In this document: one piece after another, positions 1 through 12,000 of the stretch
How the letters are laid out: each line of letters starts with the position of its first letter
Position numbering within the stretch: position 1 is the stretch's first letter
DNA from: Knoxdaviesia capensis
Lineage: Eukaryota > Ascomycota > Sordariomycetes > Microascales > Gondwanamycetaceae
Direction of reading: 5' to 3'
DNA: 64,000 nt
Assembly (NCBI GenBank): GCA_001510575.1
Contig: LNGK01000007.1
Location: forward strand, 924,151 to 988,150
Notes under the pieces: model-generated
What the model saw: only the letters and a program-made list of their open reading frames with translations
What the model was told of the DNA's origin: nothing
Database searches by the model: none
Translations under genes and position numbers: made by a program

Positions 1-2320
1 CCTCAATGGCTCTTCATCAGGTGCCAGACAAACAGCATGAAAGGCACATCGGCAGTAGCATCGCGAGGCTTCTGCCAGATCTCAAACTCCCCGTCCCAAA
101 CAAGCACACGTTCGGCCTCGGCAAACTTTCACGCACACCACCAAGTCTAGCTGTTTTCGAACCGTAAACGAGGGCCCTCCCCCCCACCCCATTCCGGGAC
201 TCCGGCACGCAGGAAACTGAAACCCCCTAGGTGCAAGGACTCCAGGGACACAGGAAACCCAAATTGGAACAAATGTCGCTCGGTGGATGAAAACACCCGG
301 CCTGCTGGCTATTGGCTTGGCTGCAGACTAGGCTGGATGTGTGCAAGAGCGCACCTGCTGTAGCCCTGGGGCTGGGCTGACCCTTTTTTTTTGTTTGCTT
401 TGTCCTTCTATCTCCTAGCCAGAGGGATGTTTCTTGCGCTTGTACCATGAACGGTCTGGGCGAGCTAGCTGGCTGGCAAAGTTTGACAGGAGACTGGTGG
501 GAAATCAAAACTGGCCGGAGAGTTCCCTCTTCACCAAACAGAGGCGAACTGCCATGGACCGCCAAAAATACTCATCACGGCCGCGCGCTCCTGTATGAGC
601 TGCTCCCTCCCAACGTGTCGTTCTGGTGGCTGATGTTCGTTCCGGATGTTCGTTGTGTGCGACCCGGACGTGCATGCAAACGCACGCGCCCAGTGAATAC
701 GGGACTTCCACCTGTGTGTCTGTCTCTTGGGCCATTGGGCAATTTTTCTTTTTTTCCTCTTTTTCTTTTCTTCTTTAATGGACCCAAAACTTGCCCTGCA
801 GCTCAGCCTACGGGGTGGCCCGGAGGGAGGGGTCCCATATACGACGTAAGGAGATCCAGTACATGTGGTAAGGTCGCAATGGATCTTTGAAGACCGGCGG
901 AGTGTGTGTGTGTGTGTGAATAAAGGAGCCGTGGGTCAATGACAGACACCTTAAAGCGTCGGAGGGAAAATCATAATATGCTTAACGGGGAGGAAACAGA
1001 GGGCTAAGATTGACTCTGTGTGCGTGTGTGTGTGTGGCTTGCCCGTGACTAGCGCAGCATAGACGAGAAGCCGGTGCACGTTTGTTTCATTTCCAACAGC
1101 CATCCGAGCGGGCCAAAAACCAGAAAGAGAAACGAGAGGCGTCGTGCCCACCTCAGATCAGATCAGGTGGGTGGGCTGGGCCATATGCCAGATATGCAGG
1201 GCAGATCGGATTCCGCGCCTCGGGAGTCTCCTAGTATGGCACATTCCAGTGGTCGCTCCCCTCGCCTGGAAAGGAACGAAATCCACGAGCAGAGCAGAGG
1301 CTGCGTGAAGTGAAACACGCAACTCGACGAAACTAACTTAAGCGAATGGGCTCTGGCGTTGGGAGGGCCTCCCTTCAATCTGGCCGGACCTGGCCTTTTT
1401 TATTTAATTTTTAATTTTTTCTCTTTTGCTATGGGGGGTGCTGGGCTTTGAACCGCCCGTAAGGCAGCGTCTCGACGGGGCCAGAGCAGAGCCATCCCGG
1501 CCGAATCCCACAGAGGGCCCGGGGAAGCCAGCGAGATACGACGCACCGGCGGAGCTAGGCCAGGGCGAGGAGGGCCGGGCGGCGGTTTCTTCGACTGTTT
1601 TTTTTGTTTGTTATGCGATGCGGTGGTTGAGGGAGCGGGGAAAAACAATGTTTCAACACCACCTCTCACTCTCTGTGCGGCGAGTTCTCGGGAGACGCTC
1701 ATCGCGACGATCCCGCACCTACAGCCCGGACTGGAGGCGGACACAGCACACACCTGAAGCAGCAAGACGACCGAACGACAGCAAGCTGAGCTCTAGTGTC
1801 TGTTCTCGCTTCCGGTCTCCCTCTGTCCCTGTTCCTTACAGGCCCTGCAAGACGCTGCAAAATGTCACAACTGCCCATCACGTAAACAGACTTTAGAGAT
1901 AGAAATGAAAGTTTTGCGTGAACGTGCCAGTCAAAGAGATCTACGGCCCTGGAACAAAGCATGGAAGAAAACGAGCCGGGGGTACAGGACCGCCTGTGTC
2001 AAGGTCGCTCTCGGATACGACACTACTACGCTTTTTGTTTTCCTCCGAAACCCTCCCGAGGAAAATTCCTCTAAACGGCGGTTGCATGGTGGGCACGGCG
2101 ACGAAAAAAAGAACGATGGATTGATAGCGGCACGTATGGAGATGCTACTCGATCTCGGGAGGGGCGACACCCTGGTTTTCTTTTTTGCTTCTTCATTCTT
2201 TTCGGGGTGGTCCCTGCGTCGGGGTTTTCTTCGATGGAGAGCCCTGGTAGCATGTGTGCTCGATGTAACGCTGGGTCAGAGCCCAGTGTGTGCTTGTCTC
2301 CCCCCTCCATGCCGAAGGGG

Positions 2321-2358
<38 letters not shown>

Positions 2359-2378
2359 CGTCGAGGCGGGCAAAGCTT

Positions 2379-2416
<38 letters not shown>
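2321..2416. repeat. 36-A run and 30-T run in inverted arrangement
   Basis: An uninterrupted run of 36 A (2321-2356) is followed after 30 nt by an uninterrupted run of 30 T (2387-2416). The edges extend the symmetry: GAC follows the A run and GTC lies just before the T run. A transcript or single strand could fold into a very long A:U/T hairpin. Run lengths may be inaccurate in the assembly. Confidence 0.85.
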
Positions 2417-3796
2417 CGTGTGCCCCGATTTGCGGAGCAGACGGGGCTGTCTAGTAATGTAATGTGATGGACTAGCACCCACAGCCGGAATGCAGCAGAG
2501 ACTTACTTCTTGCTTTCGGAAGACGGCGAAGGCGGGCTCGGAGGATCCATGCACGCACGCACGCCCCAACGAACATGCAGGAGTGAGCGAGGGACGCACA
2601 GATGCACGTATCGTATCGTCATTAGCGGGAGGCTGTGAAGACAGAAGATCAATGCATGGTGCCAGAAGAGCAGATTTTGGCTGTTTCTCGGTCCCTCGCT
2701 ATGATTTGGAATGCTCCCAGCACGGACGTGGTGGCTTTTCTGAGGACGCAGTGCAGAGCCGGTCACAGAACTCCGCACGTCGCTTCTTTTTGTTGTCGAT
2801 TGAGATTGTCGAGCAAGATGTTTTAGGGGCATTAGGTCAGAGGCCCGTTAGACGTTTCAGTTGGCCAGCGACAAGTTACAGGTACCGTAAAATACCCGAT
2901 CTTGGGTGGTTAGCCAGGCACAGGTGCGAAAATCACTTGTCCGGGCTGCCCCACAAGCACATGCCCACTATATATAGCCCGGCCTTATCGATAAGCACAA
3001 CGCCCGAAGCAACCCCGACAGTCTACAGTACAGTGTGCCCAACAACGGCGCGGAGGCTTCACCTCGCTGGCGCCTCCACCGAAGAAAAAGAGAAGAGGGA
3101 AAAAAACACCGGATGGCAATGCCACCACCATCAGTGGCCTCCACGAGATTCTGACAGACGCCAAACGACAAACCGGCAGAAAATACACGGCCAGCCGTGC
3201 AGTGAGCGGGAGTGGCGTGTGTTTGCGGATGCAGGAGGAACGAGGATTACAAAGAGAGCGAGAGAGAGAGAGAGAGGCAGAGAGGGAATGAGGGTGGGAG
3301 GCCGTGATCCTGCTCATAGAGACGCGCTCAAAGGAGTGAGTGCAGCCGGTTGGACATGGCCTCTCTCACTCTCTCAGTCTCCCTCCCTCTCTCTCGGCTT
3401 CCGTCTCTCTCTCTCCTTCTCTGCCCTTCTTCCCCTTCTTCCTCTCTGGGTAATCCCTTCGTCCTCCACCCGAACCCGAGACGTCTCTCGCCTCCCAAAC
3501 AGGCCACCAACATGTATCTGTAGTTGCTTTTGGTGGCGGGGGGGGGTTTGTTTTATGTTTCTGGCGTTCATGGGTGACTCGGCCAGTGGCGAGAACATGG
3601 CTTGCAGATCTGCTGCCACCACGAATCCTCCTCCTCCTCCTCCTCCCCCCAAAACACCCGTTTGTTTCGCAGCCGGAGGAAAACCGTCGGTCTCGTTCCT
3701 GGCTCTCACTGTGTGTGGTGTATATTGTCGTGTCTCTCAACACCACAAGCCTCCCGGGGGCGTTTTTCTAAACTGAGAACCAAGCCTGCCTGGGGG

Positions 3797-3816
3797 GGAT
3801 GGATGGATGGATGGAT
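3797..3816. repeat. (GGAT)5 tetranucleotide microsatellite
   Basis: Five perfect GGAT units, followed by degenerate copies to about 3829, in gene-free DNA. Confidence 0.9.
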
Positions 3817-5815
3817 GGGTGATGGATGTAATTTCCAGAAGCCAACACAACACAGCGCCTCTCAACGCCCTTTCCTCCTCCTCCTGTCCACCCCCGAGAA
3901 GGCAAAAAACCATTTGAGGAACATGGCTTGGAACCAGGCCAGGTCAGGCCAAAAAAAGAAAAGGCGTGTGTCTCTTGGACGTTCTCGGTTCCTCGAGGGA
4001 TCGATGGCCCCGAACACACACACACACACAAACCTCTCTTCTGGGTGTGCTTTCTGTGGCTTTCGATGGGGTTCCTAGACACACGACGGTCCCGCGGAGT
4101 TTTATTGCACTTACTGTTTTCTCTCCGCCGGGAATTAGGAAGATCGGGCAGGGCCAAGGACAGGAACATTACCATGGAGAATTGATTTTCTTGTGTGTGC
4201 CCAAGGGATACGCTGTCGTGCAAGAACGCAGATAAAAAGGAATATTATACGAGGCTCTGAGGACCTCAGGACACACACCTTTTTGTTTTTTTGCCACCAC
4301 ACGTACGTGGGTTCTTGGCCTGTGCATGAATTTTCCTACGAGGCGTGCGGGAGGGCTGCAGTTCCTTTTGTGTGATGTGTTTGCTGCCTTGTCCTGGACG
4401 CAGGACCGCAACAACCCCCAGCTCCAAACATCCAGCATTGGGAGAGGCGAAAGTGGCAGCTCTGGGGTCCAGCATCTGGAAGTGCAGCGCAGATGTCCAC
4501 GCATGAGGCTGTCAACGCCATTTTGGGGACTGCCAGTGAACACCGAGGCAAGTCTCAGGCATACCAGAAAGAAGAATATAGCATGAAAGGGCAGAAAAAA
4601 AAAGAAGAAAAAGAAAAAGAAAGAACAGAACGCGCAGCTGGCCAACTGCCGTGATATCCCATCTTCAGCTCCGGCGGAAGAAATGCGGCCATCGTGTATC
4701 CGTCGATATTTGGTGTGTCTCTTTTTTTTTTTTTTGGTTTCTTTGTACTGCCAATACCCACCCCATTGGCGAAGCTGGATGGTTTTTTCTTTCTCTTTTT
4801 TCGGCGACACACGCACACGGTGGGATGCATGCTTATTGAGTACTTGCAGGTACACACAGTCTGCTTTTTATCTGGAGTTCGGTTTTCTTTTCCTTTCTTT
4901 TTCAGCCTGGCTGTGTGCGTGCATTTGTCAGGGCTCGATAATAGCCGTGAGCTCACACAGAGCAGTACATGTGTTTCTTCTGCTCGCTTTCTCTTGGTCG
5001 AGTTCCGGAGCATGAGAGAGCGTGTGTGTGTGTGCTGTGGAACTTTGAGCCAGTCGCGGACTAGGCCTAGCTGGCACCGAGGAGGACCAGTTTCTTTTTT
5101 CTTTTTTCTTTCTTCTTTTTTTTTTCTTTCCTGGTGGGCGGAGGTTCACAAACCCCGGCAGCTGATCGGCAAGATTAAACCTAAAAGGGCCGCAACGATC
5201 GATGGCGCGGCTGCTGGACGGCCTTGGAGAGGGCGTTTGCTTGTTTCTGGGTTGGTGGCTCGTTCACTGCCCACCACATCTGGAATTGATTTGTTATTTT
5301 CTTGCTCCGTGTCCGGTTTGCAATTTCTGTCTGCCCGGTCCCTGATTGGCAAGTTTCTCTCTCTCCCCCCACGAGCAGTATCGTGTTATTTTACAAAGCG
5401 CAGAAATGCCAACTCCTCGGTGCGGCTAAGTGTATTTTCGCGATTGGCTGCCGAGGGCACACCACCGACCGACGATCACTGGTCCCCCGGGACTGGGCCA
5501 TCCTGCATCCATCTCGGAGGATTTGGTTTCTTTTTTTGCTTCTTTATTTTTTTTTTGTTTAAATCGGTCTTGCACAAGATCTGCCATGCCGGTAGTGCTC
5601 AGATTTGCAAGGCTGACGAAATCAAGCAACAAGAGAAATGTAACTTTGCACCGGGGGTCTCGTGTCTGATGAAGCCGTGGATGTTCGTGTTGCCACTGGT
5701 GGATACCGAACGAGACAGGCACGGGATAAACCCACCCACGCCACACATACCCACACATACAGAGAGAGAGAGCGCAAATGCCGCTGTGTCTTGGTGTATG
5801 TGCTGATCATCCCCC

Positions 5816-5937
5816 GTGTGTGTGTGTGTGTGTGTGGCCCCGGAAACTCCACAATGAGAGACCTCGCCCCCGCGGAAGAAACGTGTGGCGCGGCTGGCAA
5901 GCCTGCAGTGCAGACACACACACACACACACACACAC
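5816..5937. repeat. (GT)n and (CA)n tracts facing each other
   Basis: A GT tract at 5816-5836 and an AC tract at 5914-5937 are complementary and separated by about 77 nt, giving a potential cruciform or transcript hairpin. Both are also Z-DNA-prone alternating purine-pyrimidine tracts. Confidence 0.85.
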
Positions 5938-7305
5938 GAGAACCGCGAGATGGGCCAGGTCCGGGACCAGAAGGTCTAGAGAGTGGGAGGGAGGGAGGAC
6001 AATGATAGAGAACACAGAGACATACATATGCACATCCTCAACTCTAGCCAGGTATGTGAGTAGATATCATCCATAGCACGGGCTGCCGGAATACAACGTT
6101 ATCAGCGTACTTAGACAACAAGCAGAGTGAGTGAATCTGCAAAGAAACAAAATGAGAAAAAATAAAATAATAAAAATAAAAATAAATAAAAAGAACGAAA
6201 GAACAGAAACCGAAAGAAAAACTTCCGAGACTTTCCTGACTGCCGACCCAGAACAGTGTCTCACAAGCGAGCAATTTCGACTTTTTTTTCATCCTGCTTG
6301 TTAAGGGATGCATGCAGCTTTGAAGCATTCCAGTTACAGACACACACACACACACACTCACACACAAAAAGCAATGTTGAGATGAGTCCGTGTTCACCGG
6401 TGGCACAAACTGCACGTAACACCAGCGAAGCTAGAGGGGCGACCGCCGGTGCGAGCATACACACTACCACGACTATGCAGCACACTCTCTGCTGTTTAAT
6501 ACAGACTGTGGCAGAGAAGCAGACGGGCGGGACTGCGGACCAGGACGGAAAGAAGACAACCGGGCTGAGACTCTCTTCTATACTGCGGCGTTCGGTGATA
6601 TAGATGGCCGGAACGTGTGCGGTGATGGCATGGACACTGAGTCAAGCTTTACGCAGCCGGCTGGTGAACCACACACACACACACGCTCCCGGACCTGCAG
6701 ACCTGCGTGATCAGCAAGGAGATGTCTCTATCCCACCAGCGGGCCAGCAGTCCCGGACTCTGTACGACGTGTGTGCGGAAGTTCCTAGTATTACGAGCAA
6801 ACAGATTCCCCCCTCCCCTCCCAAAAGAAGAAAATGCTGAGCAACTTGCCTCCCCCTCGCCGGCTTGTTCAGCCGTCCACAACATACACACTGTTTCCAA
6901 CCCCCCCTTTGCCCAACCCCGTATAGAAATAGAAGTCGGTTGTATCTGCTAGAGATGCATGCCGGTGCTGAGGGCAGGTATGTTGTCGTTTTTGCTTGGT
7001 GAAACGCCGGATACTGCACACAAACGGTGTCTGAAAAGCATGAATATCCGCAGATACAAAAAGAGAATATAAATGAATATAAGATATATCAAAATAAAAA
7101 GAATCACCCTGGCACAATGGCCACCGTGTCGTGCTTGAGCTCCTTGACCGACCCTAGCTATCTGATATCTGACCAATTTGAACTGCTTGAATGCATGCTT
7201 GAACTGCAACCTAACTCCCCCCGGCCGGCACATGCGTTTGTCCTCAGCGCCTAACACACACACACCCATCCAGGACCAACGCCGCGCAGTTGCCGTGTAA
7301 CACCG

Positions 7306-7386
7306 AAAATAAAAATAAATAAAAATAAATAAATAAACATAAAAAGAAGAATAAAAGAGATCCCCCCGAACGAACGAACGAACGAA
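7306..7386. repeat. A-rich AAAT-type tract followed by (CGAA)5
   Basis: 7306-7340 is built from AAAT/AAAAT units. After a short A/G-rich spacer, 7367-7386 carries five perfect CGAA units. No coding potential. Confidence 0.85.
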
Positions 7387-8043
7387 CAGGCAAAAAACCT
7401 AGTGAAAGGCCGCCGCCGTGGGTTCCTTTCCACAGTGTCCCGTGTTCATCGCAACGCCGGCGCAAGCGTGCATACACAGCAGGACCATGCTGGCGTGTGC
7501 GTGTCGAGCTGTATCCGTGGGTTGTTTGTCGTATATGCCCACCGGCTCATTGTCTGCATGCACGTGCTGAGCCTTGCACACGGAGGCGCCGGTGTACGTG
7601 CACTTTGCCAGCCCCCCTCCCCCCAATCCGGATATCCCTCCCCGCCCGGTCTATGGACAGCGTCGCGATGTGTGCTGCTGCTGCGGCGCGCTGGCGTGGT
7701 AATGTCGACCGCGCAGCTTTGTGCGCGGGCGGGCGGGTGTTTTTGGGGGGGCCGCGCTGGGGATCGTGGACTGCACCTGCCACCGACAACTCTTGGGTCT
7801 TACTACGTTTTTTTTTTTTTTAATCACAAATTCGTTCGGCAAGGGCTCTTTAATCTCTCTGTTAAGACAATTCTCAAGCTTACATAGCTCAAGTCGTACT
7901 GTGAGCCCTGGGTGCGCGGAATGTCGTTCCCCTCCGTCAGGTATCGCCGCTTGTGTTTATCGCCGCCGGGGAACACCACCGCCCACCACCCATCTCGAGA
8001 GCCCCTCGTCTACCTTCCCCTGGTGTCCTTGCCGCAGAGACAT

Positions 8044-8075
8044 GTGTGCGTGCGTGCGTGCGTGCGTGTGTGTGT
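8044..8075. repeat. (GTGC)n/(GT)n microsatellite
   Basis: About five GTGC units grading into a short GT run, in gene-free DNA. Confidence 0.85.
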
Positions 8076-8590
8076 CCGTTGATGTCTGGTCCGGCCGAAG
8101 CCCGCGGGTGTCCGCTCCTGCACCAGCATTTGAACATCTACATAACCTGTGCGTGTGAGCGTGTGTGTGTGTGTGTTCTGTACTACAGGGGCCGGGGGCC
8201 CACATAACAAGCATAGAACCACGCCCCCCCCCCTCTTTATCCTTACACCACCGGCGGCACAACGATCAACGCAAGGTCGTCGTTGCGGAGGACCACCAGG
8301 GCCTGGATTTCCAGGACACCTGATCGCCCGGAACGAGCTGCGTACTGGTACTGTAGTGTGCGTTGTACTGCCGATGTACGAGAACACGGACTGCTGTAGC
8401 CGTGGGTTGGGGTCATACGAGAGAGAAAGAGAGAGGGGGGGGACAGAGGGAGAGCTGAGAATTGGAAAGATAGAGGGCCTGTATCACTTTGCAATGGGCG
8501 TCAACAAGCAACGAGCACCATGGTGGGAAATCCCGCTCCCGCCTGTAGCACACAGAACTGTGTGTGTGTGTGTGTATAGGTCTTTTTTTT

Positions 8591-8623
8591 CTTTTTTCTT
8601 TTTTCTTTTTTCTTTTTTCTTTT
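8591..8623. repeat. 7-bp CTTTTTT tandem repeat
   Basis: C residues at 8591, 8598, 8605, 8612 and 8619 are spaced exactly 7 nt apart by runs of six T. A 7-bp pyrimidine repeat is less common than the dinucleotide tracts around it. Confidence 0.85.
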
Positions 8624-9000
8624 CCAGACTGGAGGGGTGTGAGAGTGGAGGAGGGGTGTGTGTGTGCGGCCTGGGCGTTTTGCTTGGCCGTGGATCCATC
8701 CCCCCCTGTTACGAGATTTTTATTTTTGTTTCTTTCTCGTGGGGTTTGGAGGACCGAGAAGACCAAGAATCTCTCTCTCTCTCTCTTGGGGGTTCTAGAC
8801 CCAGCTACAGGACACCCGTTTCTCCAACCCTTTTTTTCTTCCTTTTTTTTTTTGGTTTTGGAAGAAACCATGTTGCCAACAAGCGTAACTTCCGCACTCC
8901 CTCGCCCAACAGAAACCTCAAGGGGCCAGAAACAAAAAGAAACGAAAGAAAAAAGGAAGCCACCGTCGGCGGTAGACACTCCCCCACCCCCCTAGTCTCG

Positions 9001-12000
9001 TCCGGGAGGGCCCCGCTCCGGCGTCGAGCTCCGGGCGAAAAGGAGGAGGAGACAGGAGTCTTGCACCGCCAGACAATATTCAGGGAGAGTGTGGGAGGAG
9101 GGAGACGGCCAGACGGCTTCTCTGAGAGCATGCTTCCGATCCTTTGATACGTGTAATAATGTACTGTCGACATCCAGCTCAGCTCAGCCCGCCCGCCGCT
9201 GCACCTTCGATGACAGAGTTCTTGATCATCGTTACCTGCGGCCCTACACACACACAGAGTGTCTCGCCACCAGGCTTTCGTTTTTGGTTTTCGTTTTCTT
9301 CCGCCGGCGTGACAACCAGTCCGCCGCCTATCACAAGCGTGTCTTGATTCACCAGTCAGGAATTAGCTAATGGCCCAGTGTCTTGAACTGATGCAACCAA
9401 TCTTACTCGGGTGTCCATCTACGTCTCTGTGACCAGACTTTCGTTTTTTCTTGTCGTTGCTTTTTAAGAAGTTGAGAGGGGTTCCTTTTTCAACCTGGCT
9501 TGGAGGTCTCCTTGATACCCACGGATTGACTTTCCTTTTCGGGGGAAGCGGCCAACGAGTTTTCCCCAGAAAAAAGGAAGTATAAAAAGAGAGCATGGCC
9601 CAGCCCAGCAGTGGCAAAGTCCCGGACAGACGCAAGATTGTGTGTATGTACACAATAGGACGTGCTCGGTGCTCGGTAGAGTAGTCCAGAGACACGTAAT
9701 TTACTAGGGTACACTCTCACACGCAAAGTGTCCGAACACTGCTAAGACGGGGAAGAGACAGGAGGGCCAGACCCGTCTCCAAGACACCGACCTCACTTTC
9801 GGCGCTGAGGGCAATCAGCATCCCGGACTCGGCAGTGGATCATCGATTCACATCACATCCATCACTTAGTCACTGCTTTGTCGTGATCCGAGAGAGAGGG
9901 GGCGCGAGTGCCTGAAATCAGTCCAAGACACAACAAAAAGAAAGTTGCAAGCATGCTTCCTTCTTCGACGAGCGTCCTGAGAGGGAGACCCGCCACATGA
10001 GGCAAATCTCATCTGGTAACTCGGTCGGCATCCCTCCCGGAGAACCATCAAAAGCGCTCTCGTTCATAGACATCGTCGACGTATGCAGGCTCGGTGATAT
10101 CCCGAGTTGTGAACCTCGCAGTTTCAAAGTTGCACATTACAGTGCCTCATCTGGGCTGCCTCACCCCCACCACGCTGGGCCAGGATCAGCGCCAGAGCGG
10201 GCCAATGAGGTCAACTTTGACAGAAATCACGGTACTTCAAGGTGGGCTTTGTTTCTTGGAAGTGGCATTCACTCATCATGCACGATGCCAATATTGGCCA
10301 CTCATAGAGACGCGCTCGAGAGAGGGAGAAACACGGGAGAACGTAGCATGCAGGGAACAGTATCGACCGTGTCAGCTTGAGAAAACAAGGGCGGCCTGTG
10401 GGAAGAAGAAACGGCTGTATGCACTACATAGAACGAGGGGCACCACAACCACATGTAACGATGGAGGGGGATGAAGTGACAGAACTAGGGAAACTATGCT
10501 GAAAAGCTAACTTTGTTTGGGGATCTGCAGAAGAAGACTGAGCAAAAGTGATAGTGGTGACTCGCAAAGGGACACCAGCTACACTAGATAGCTGGACGTT
10601 GGTATGAGTTTCTCCATCGTACGGCTGATCGATCTCCAAAAAGTCGTGACGGGGAGGGGAGGAGGGGCAACTTCAGCGGGATCCAAATGCGCAGTCGGTC
10701 TGTCGATCACTGCGGACTGGGAGCTGCACTGCAGTACAGGGGACTGGGATTATCAGCGTTCCCGGAAAGCCGTAGGTCACATTTGCAGCTTCAGTTCTAT
10801 CAACCTTTGATACCTAAACCCCCCCCGCCGGTGGTTCTGGCTGTGCTTGTTTCTCTCCTTGCAGCATTTTCAGACCTGCACAGAAGCAGAAGCAACCATA
10901 GAACAGACACAACCTCCCTCGTAACTGCACGTAGAGGCTGTCCTGTATATCTGAGGCGTCGTCTTTGCATCGCTCTCTCCCTTGTACCGGCCATTGTTAT
11001 GTTCCCCCTGCGGATATCACGGCGAGTCTGAGACCTGCCGAACAAGCAGATGAGGTGGAGATGCCCAGGGAATTGAAGGAGGGAGCCGACGAACATTGAC
11101 ATACAGAGAGGCCAAAAAGGGGGACACTAGAGATGAGCAAATTCTCATGGAAAGAAAAGAAACCACGAGTACCAGGGATGCCCATGCTATCTTTGCACTT
11201 TGGAGCATCATCACGATGGTCCAGCACGATAGATCTGTGCAAGGGCCCAACCGAATCTGCCGCCCTGGCCTGACCACGCGGAGAAAAAAAGCACAGAGCC
11301 TGAAGGGTGTCCTGGCATTTGTTGTGTCACTATCTGAGGGCTTATCACATCTGTGAAGTCAAAAAGGCCGTCGATGAGCCGTAGCGTCTCACTTGAGAGT
11401 GGCTGTGCTGGTGTGGTTGGGGGCCGGGGGGACTTGTCCCGATGGTCATGGCCAAATGTAGGAAGCATATCGTCAACAGGAAACACACGGTCCGAAACTA
11501 GACCCAGTCACTTCAACTTGGGAGAGACAAGGAACGACTGAGCATCCAGCAGTCTGTGGAATCAACGGCCAACGTGTGCTTTTCTGGCCCTTTTCGGCTA
11601 GCCCGGGAAGGAAGACCAAATAGGCACAAAAAGGAAGATGCAAAAGAAAGAAAAAAAGAAACATGCTAAGAGTATGTAGTGCGTAGACTGAAACTTGACG
11701 TATCTCATTTCACGCGCCTTGCGTTCAGAAAGCAAGAAAGTTCGGCTATTGGCAGAGAGGGTTGATGATCGACCGCCAGCCCTCGAGTTATTCTTGACAG
11801 AAGAAAGCACTGGGCACAGAGCCACGGCTGGGCCGGGTCTGGAAAGAGAGAGACACGAGAAGAAAAGAAAAGAAGAATTAAAAAAAATAAAAAAAGTTTT
11901 TTTTTTAAAAAGAAATTTTAGAACCCCCCCCCCCCCCAACGGCCCTTGCTGAGGGAGTCGACCGCAAGCCATCTATCAGCATGATGTATCATGATGTACT

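Larger units (their letters stand above)
1..9000. other. Gene-free, microsatellite-rich DNA (left part)
   Basis: No open frame here shows a recognisable protein family, a credible exon chain, or fungal-type codon use. The longest frames (for example 2490-3776 and 4694-5806 on the plus strand) are built from runs of Ser, Leu, Pro, Phe and Lys that come from CT, GT and homopolymer tracts. The stretch is filled with short GT/CA, GA/CT and T-rich tracts; the clearest are listed separately. It is not visibly AT-rich, so it does not look like classic RIP-degraded transposon DNA. No transposase or reverse-transcriptase motif was seen. An unrecognised non-coding RNA or long UTR cannot be excluded by eye. 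Confidence 0.7.

Noticed and set aside
1431..1480. tRNA-like T-arm on the minus strand (GGTTCAAAGCCC)
   Set aside because: The T-stem does not pair fully and no matching 5' acceptor strand is found upstream; not a tRNA.
2490..3776. 428-codon plus-strand open frame
   Set aside because: Composition follows CT and GA tracts, there is no domain, and the sequence beyond is microsatellite; read as chance.
4694..5806. 370-codon plus-strand open frame
   Set aside because: Made largely of Phe, Ser and Leu from T- and CT-rich tracts and ending in CA/GA repeats; no family resemblance.
8149..9147. 332-codon plus-strand open frame
   Set aside because: Built over GT, T-rich and GA tracts; no credible protein content.
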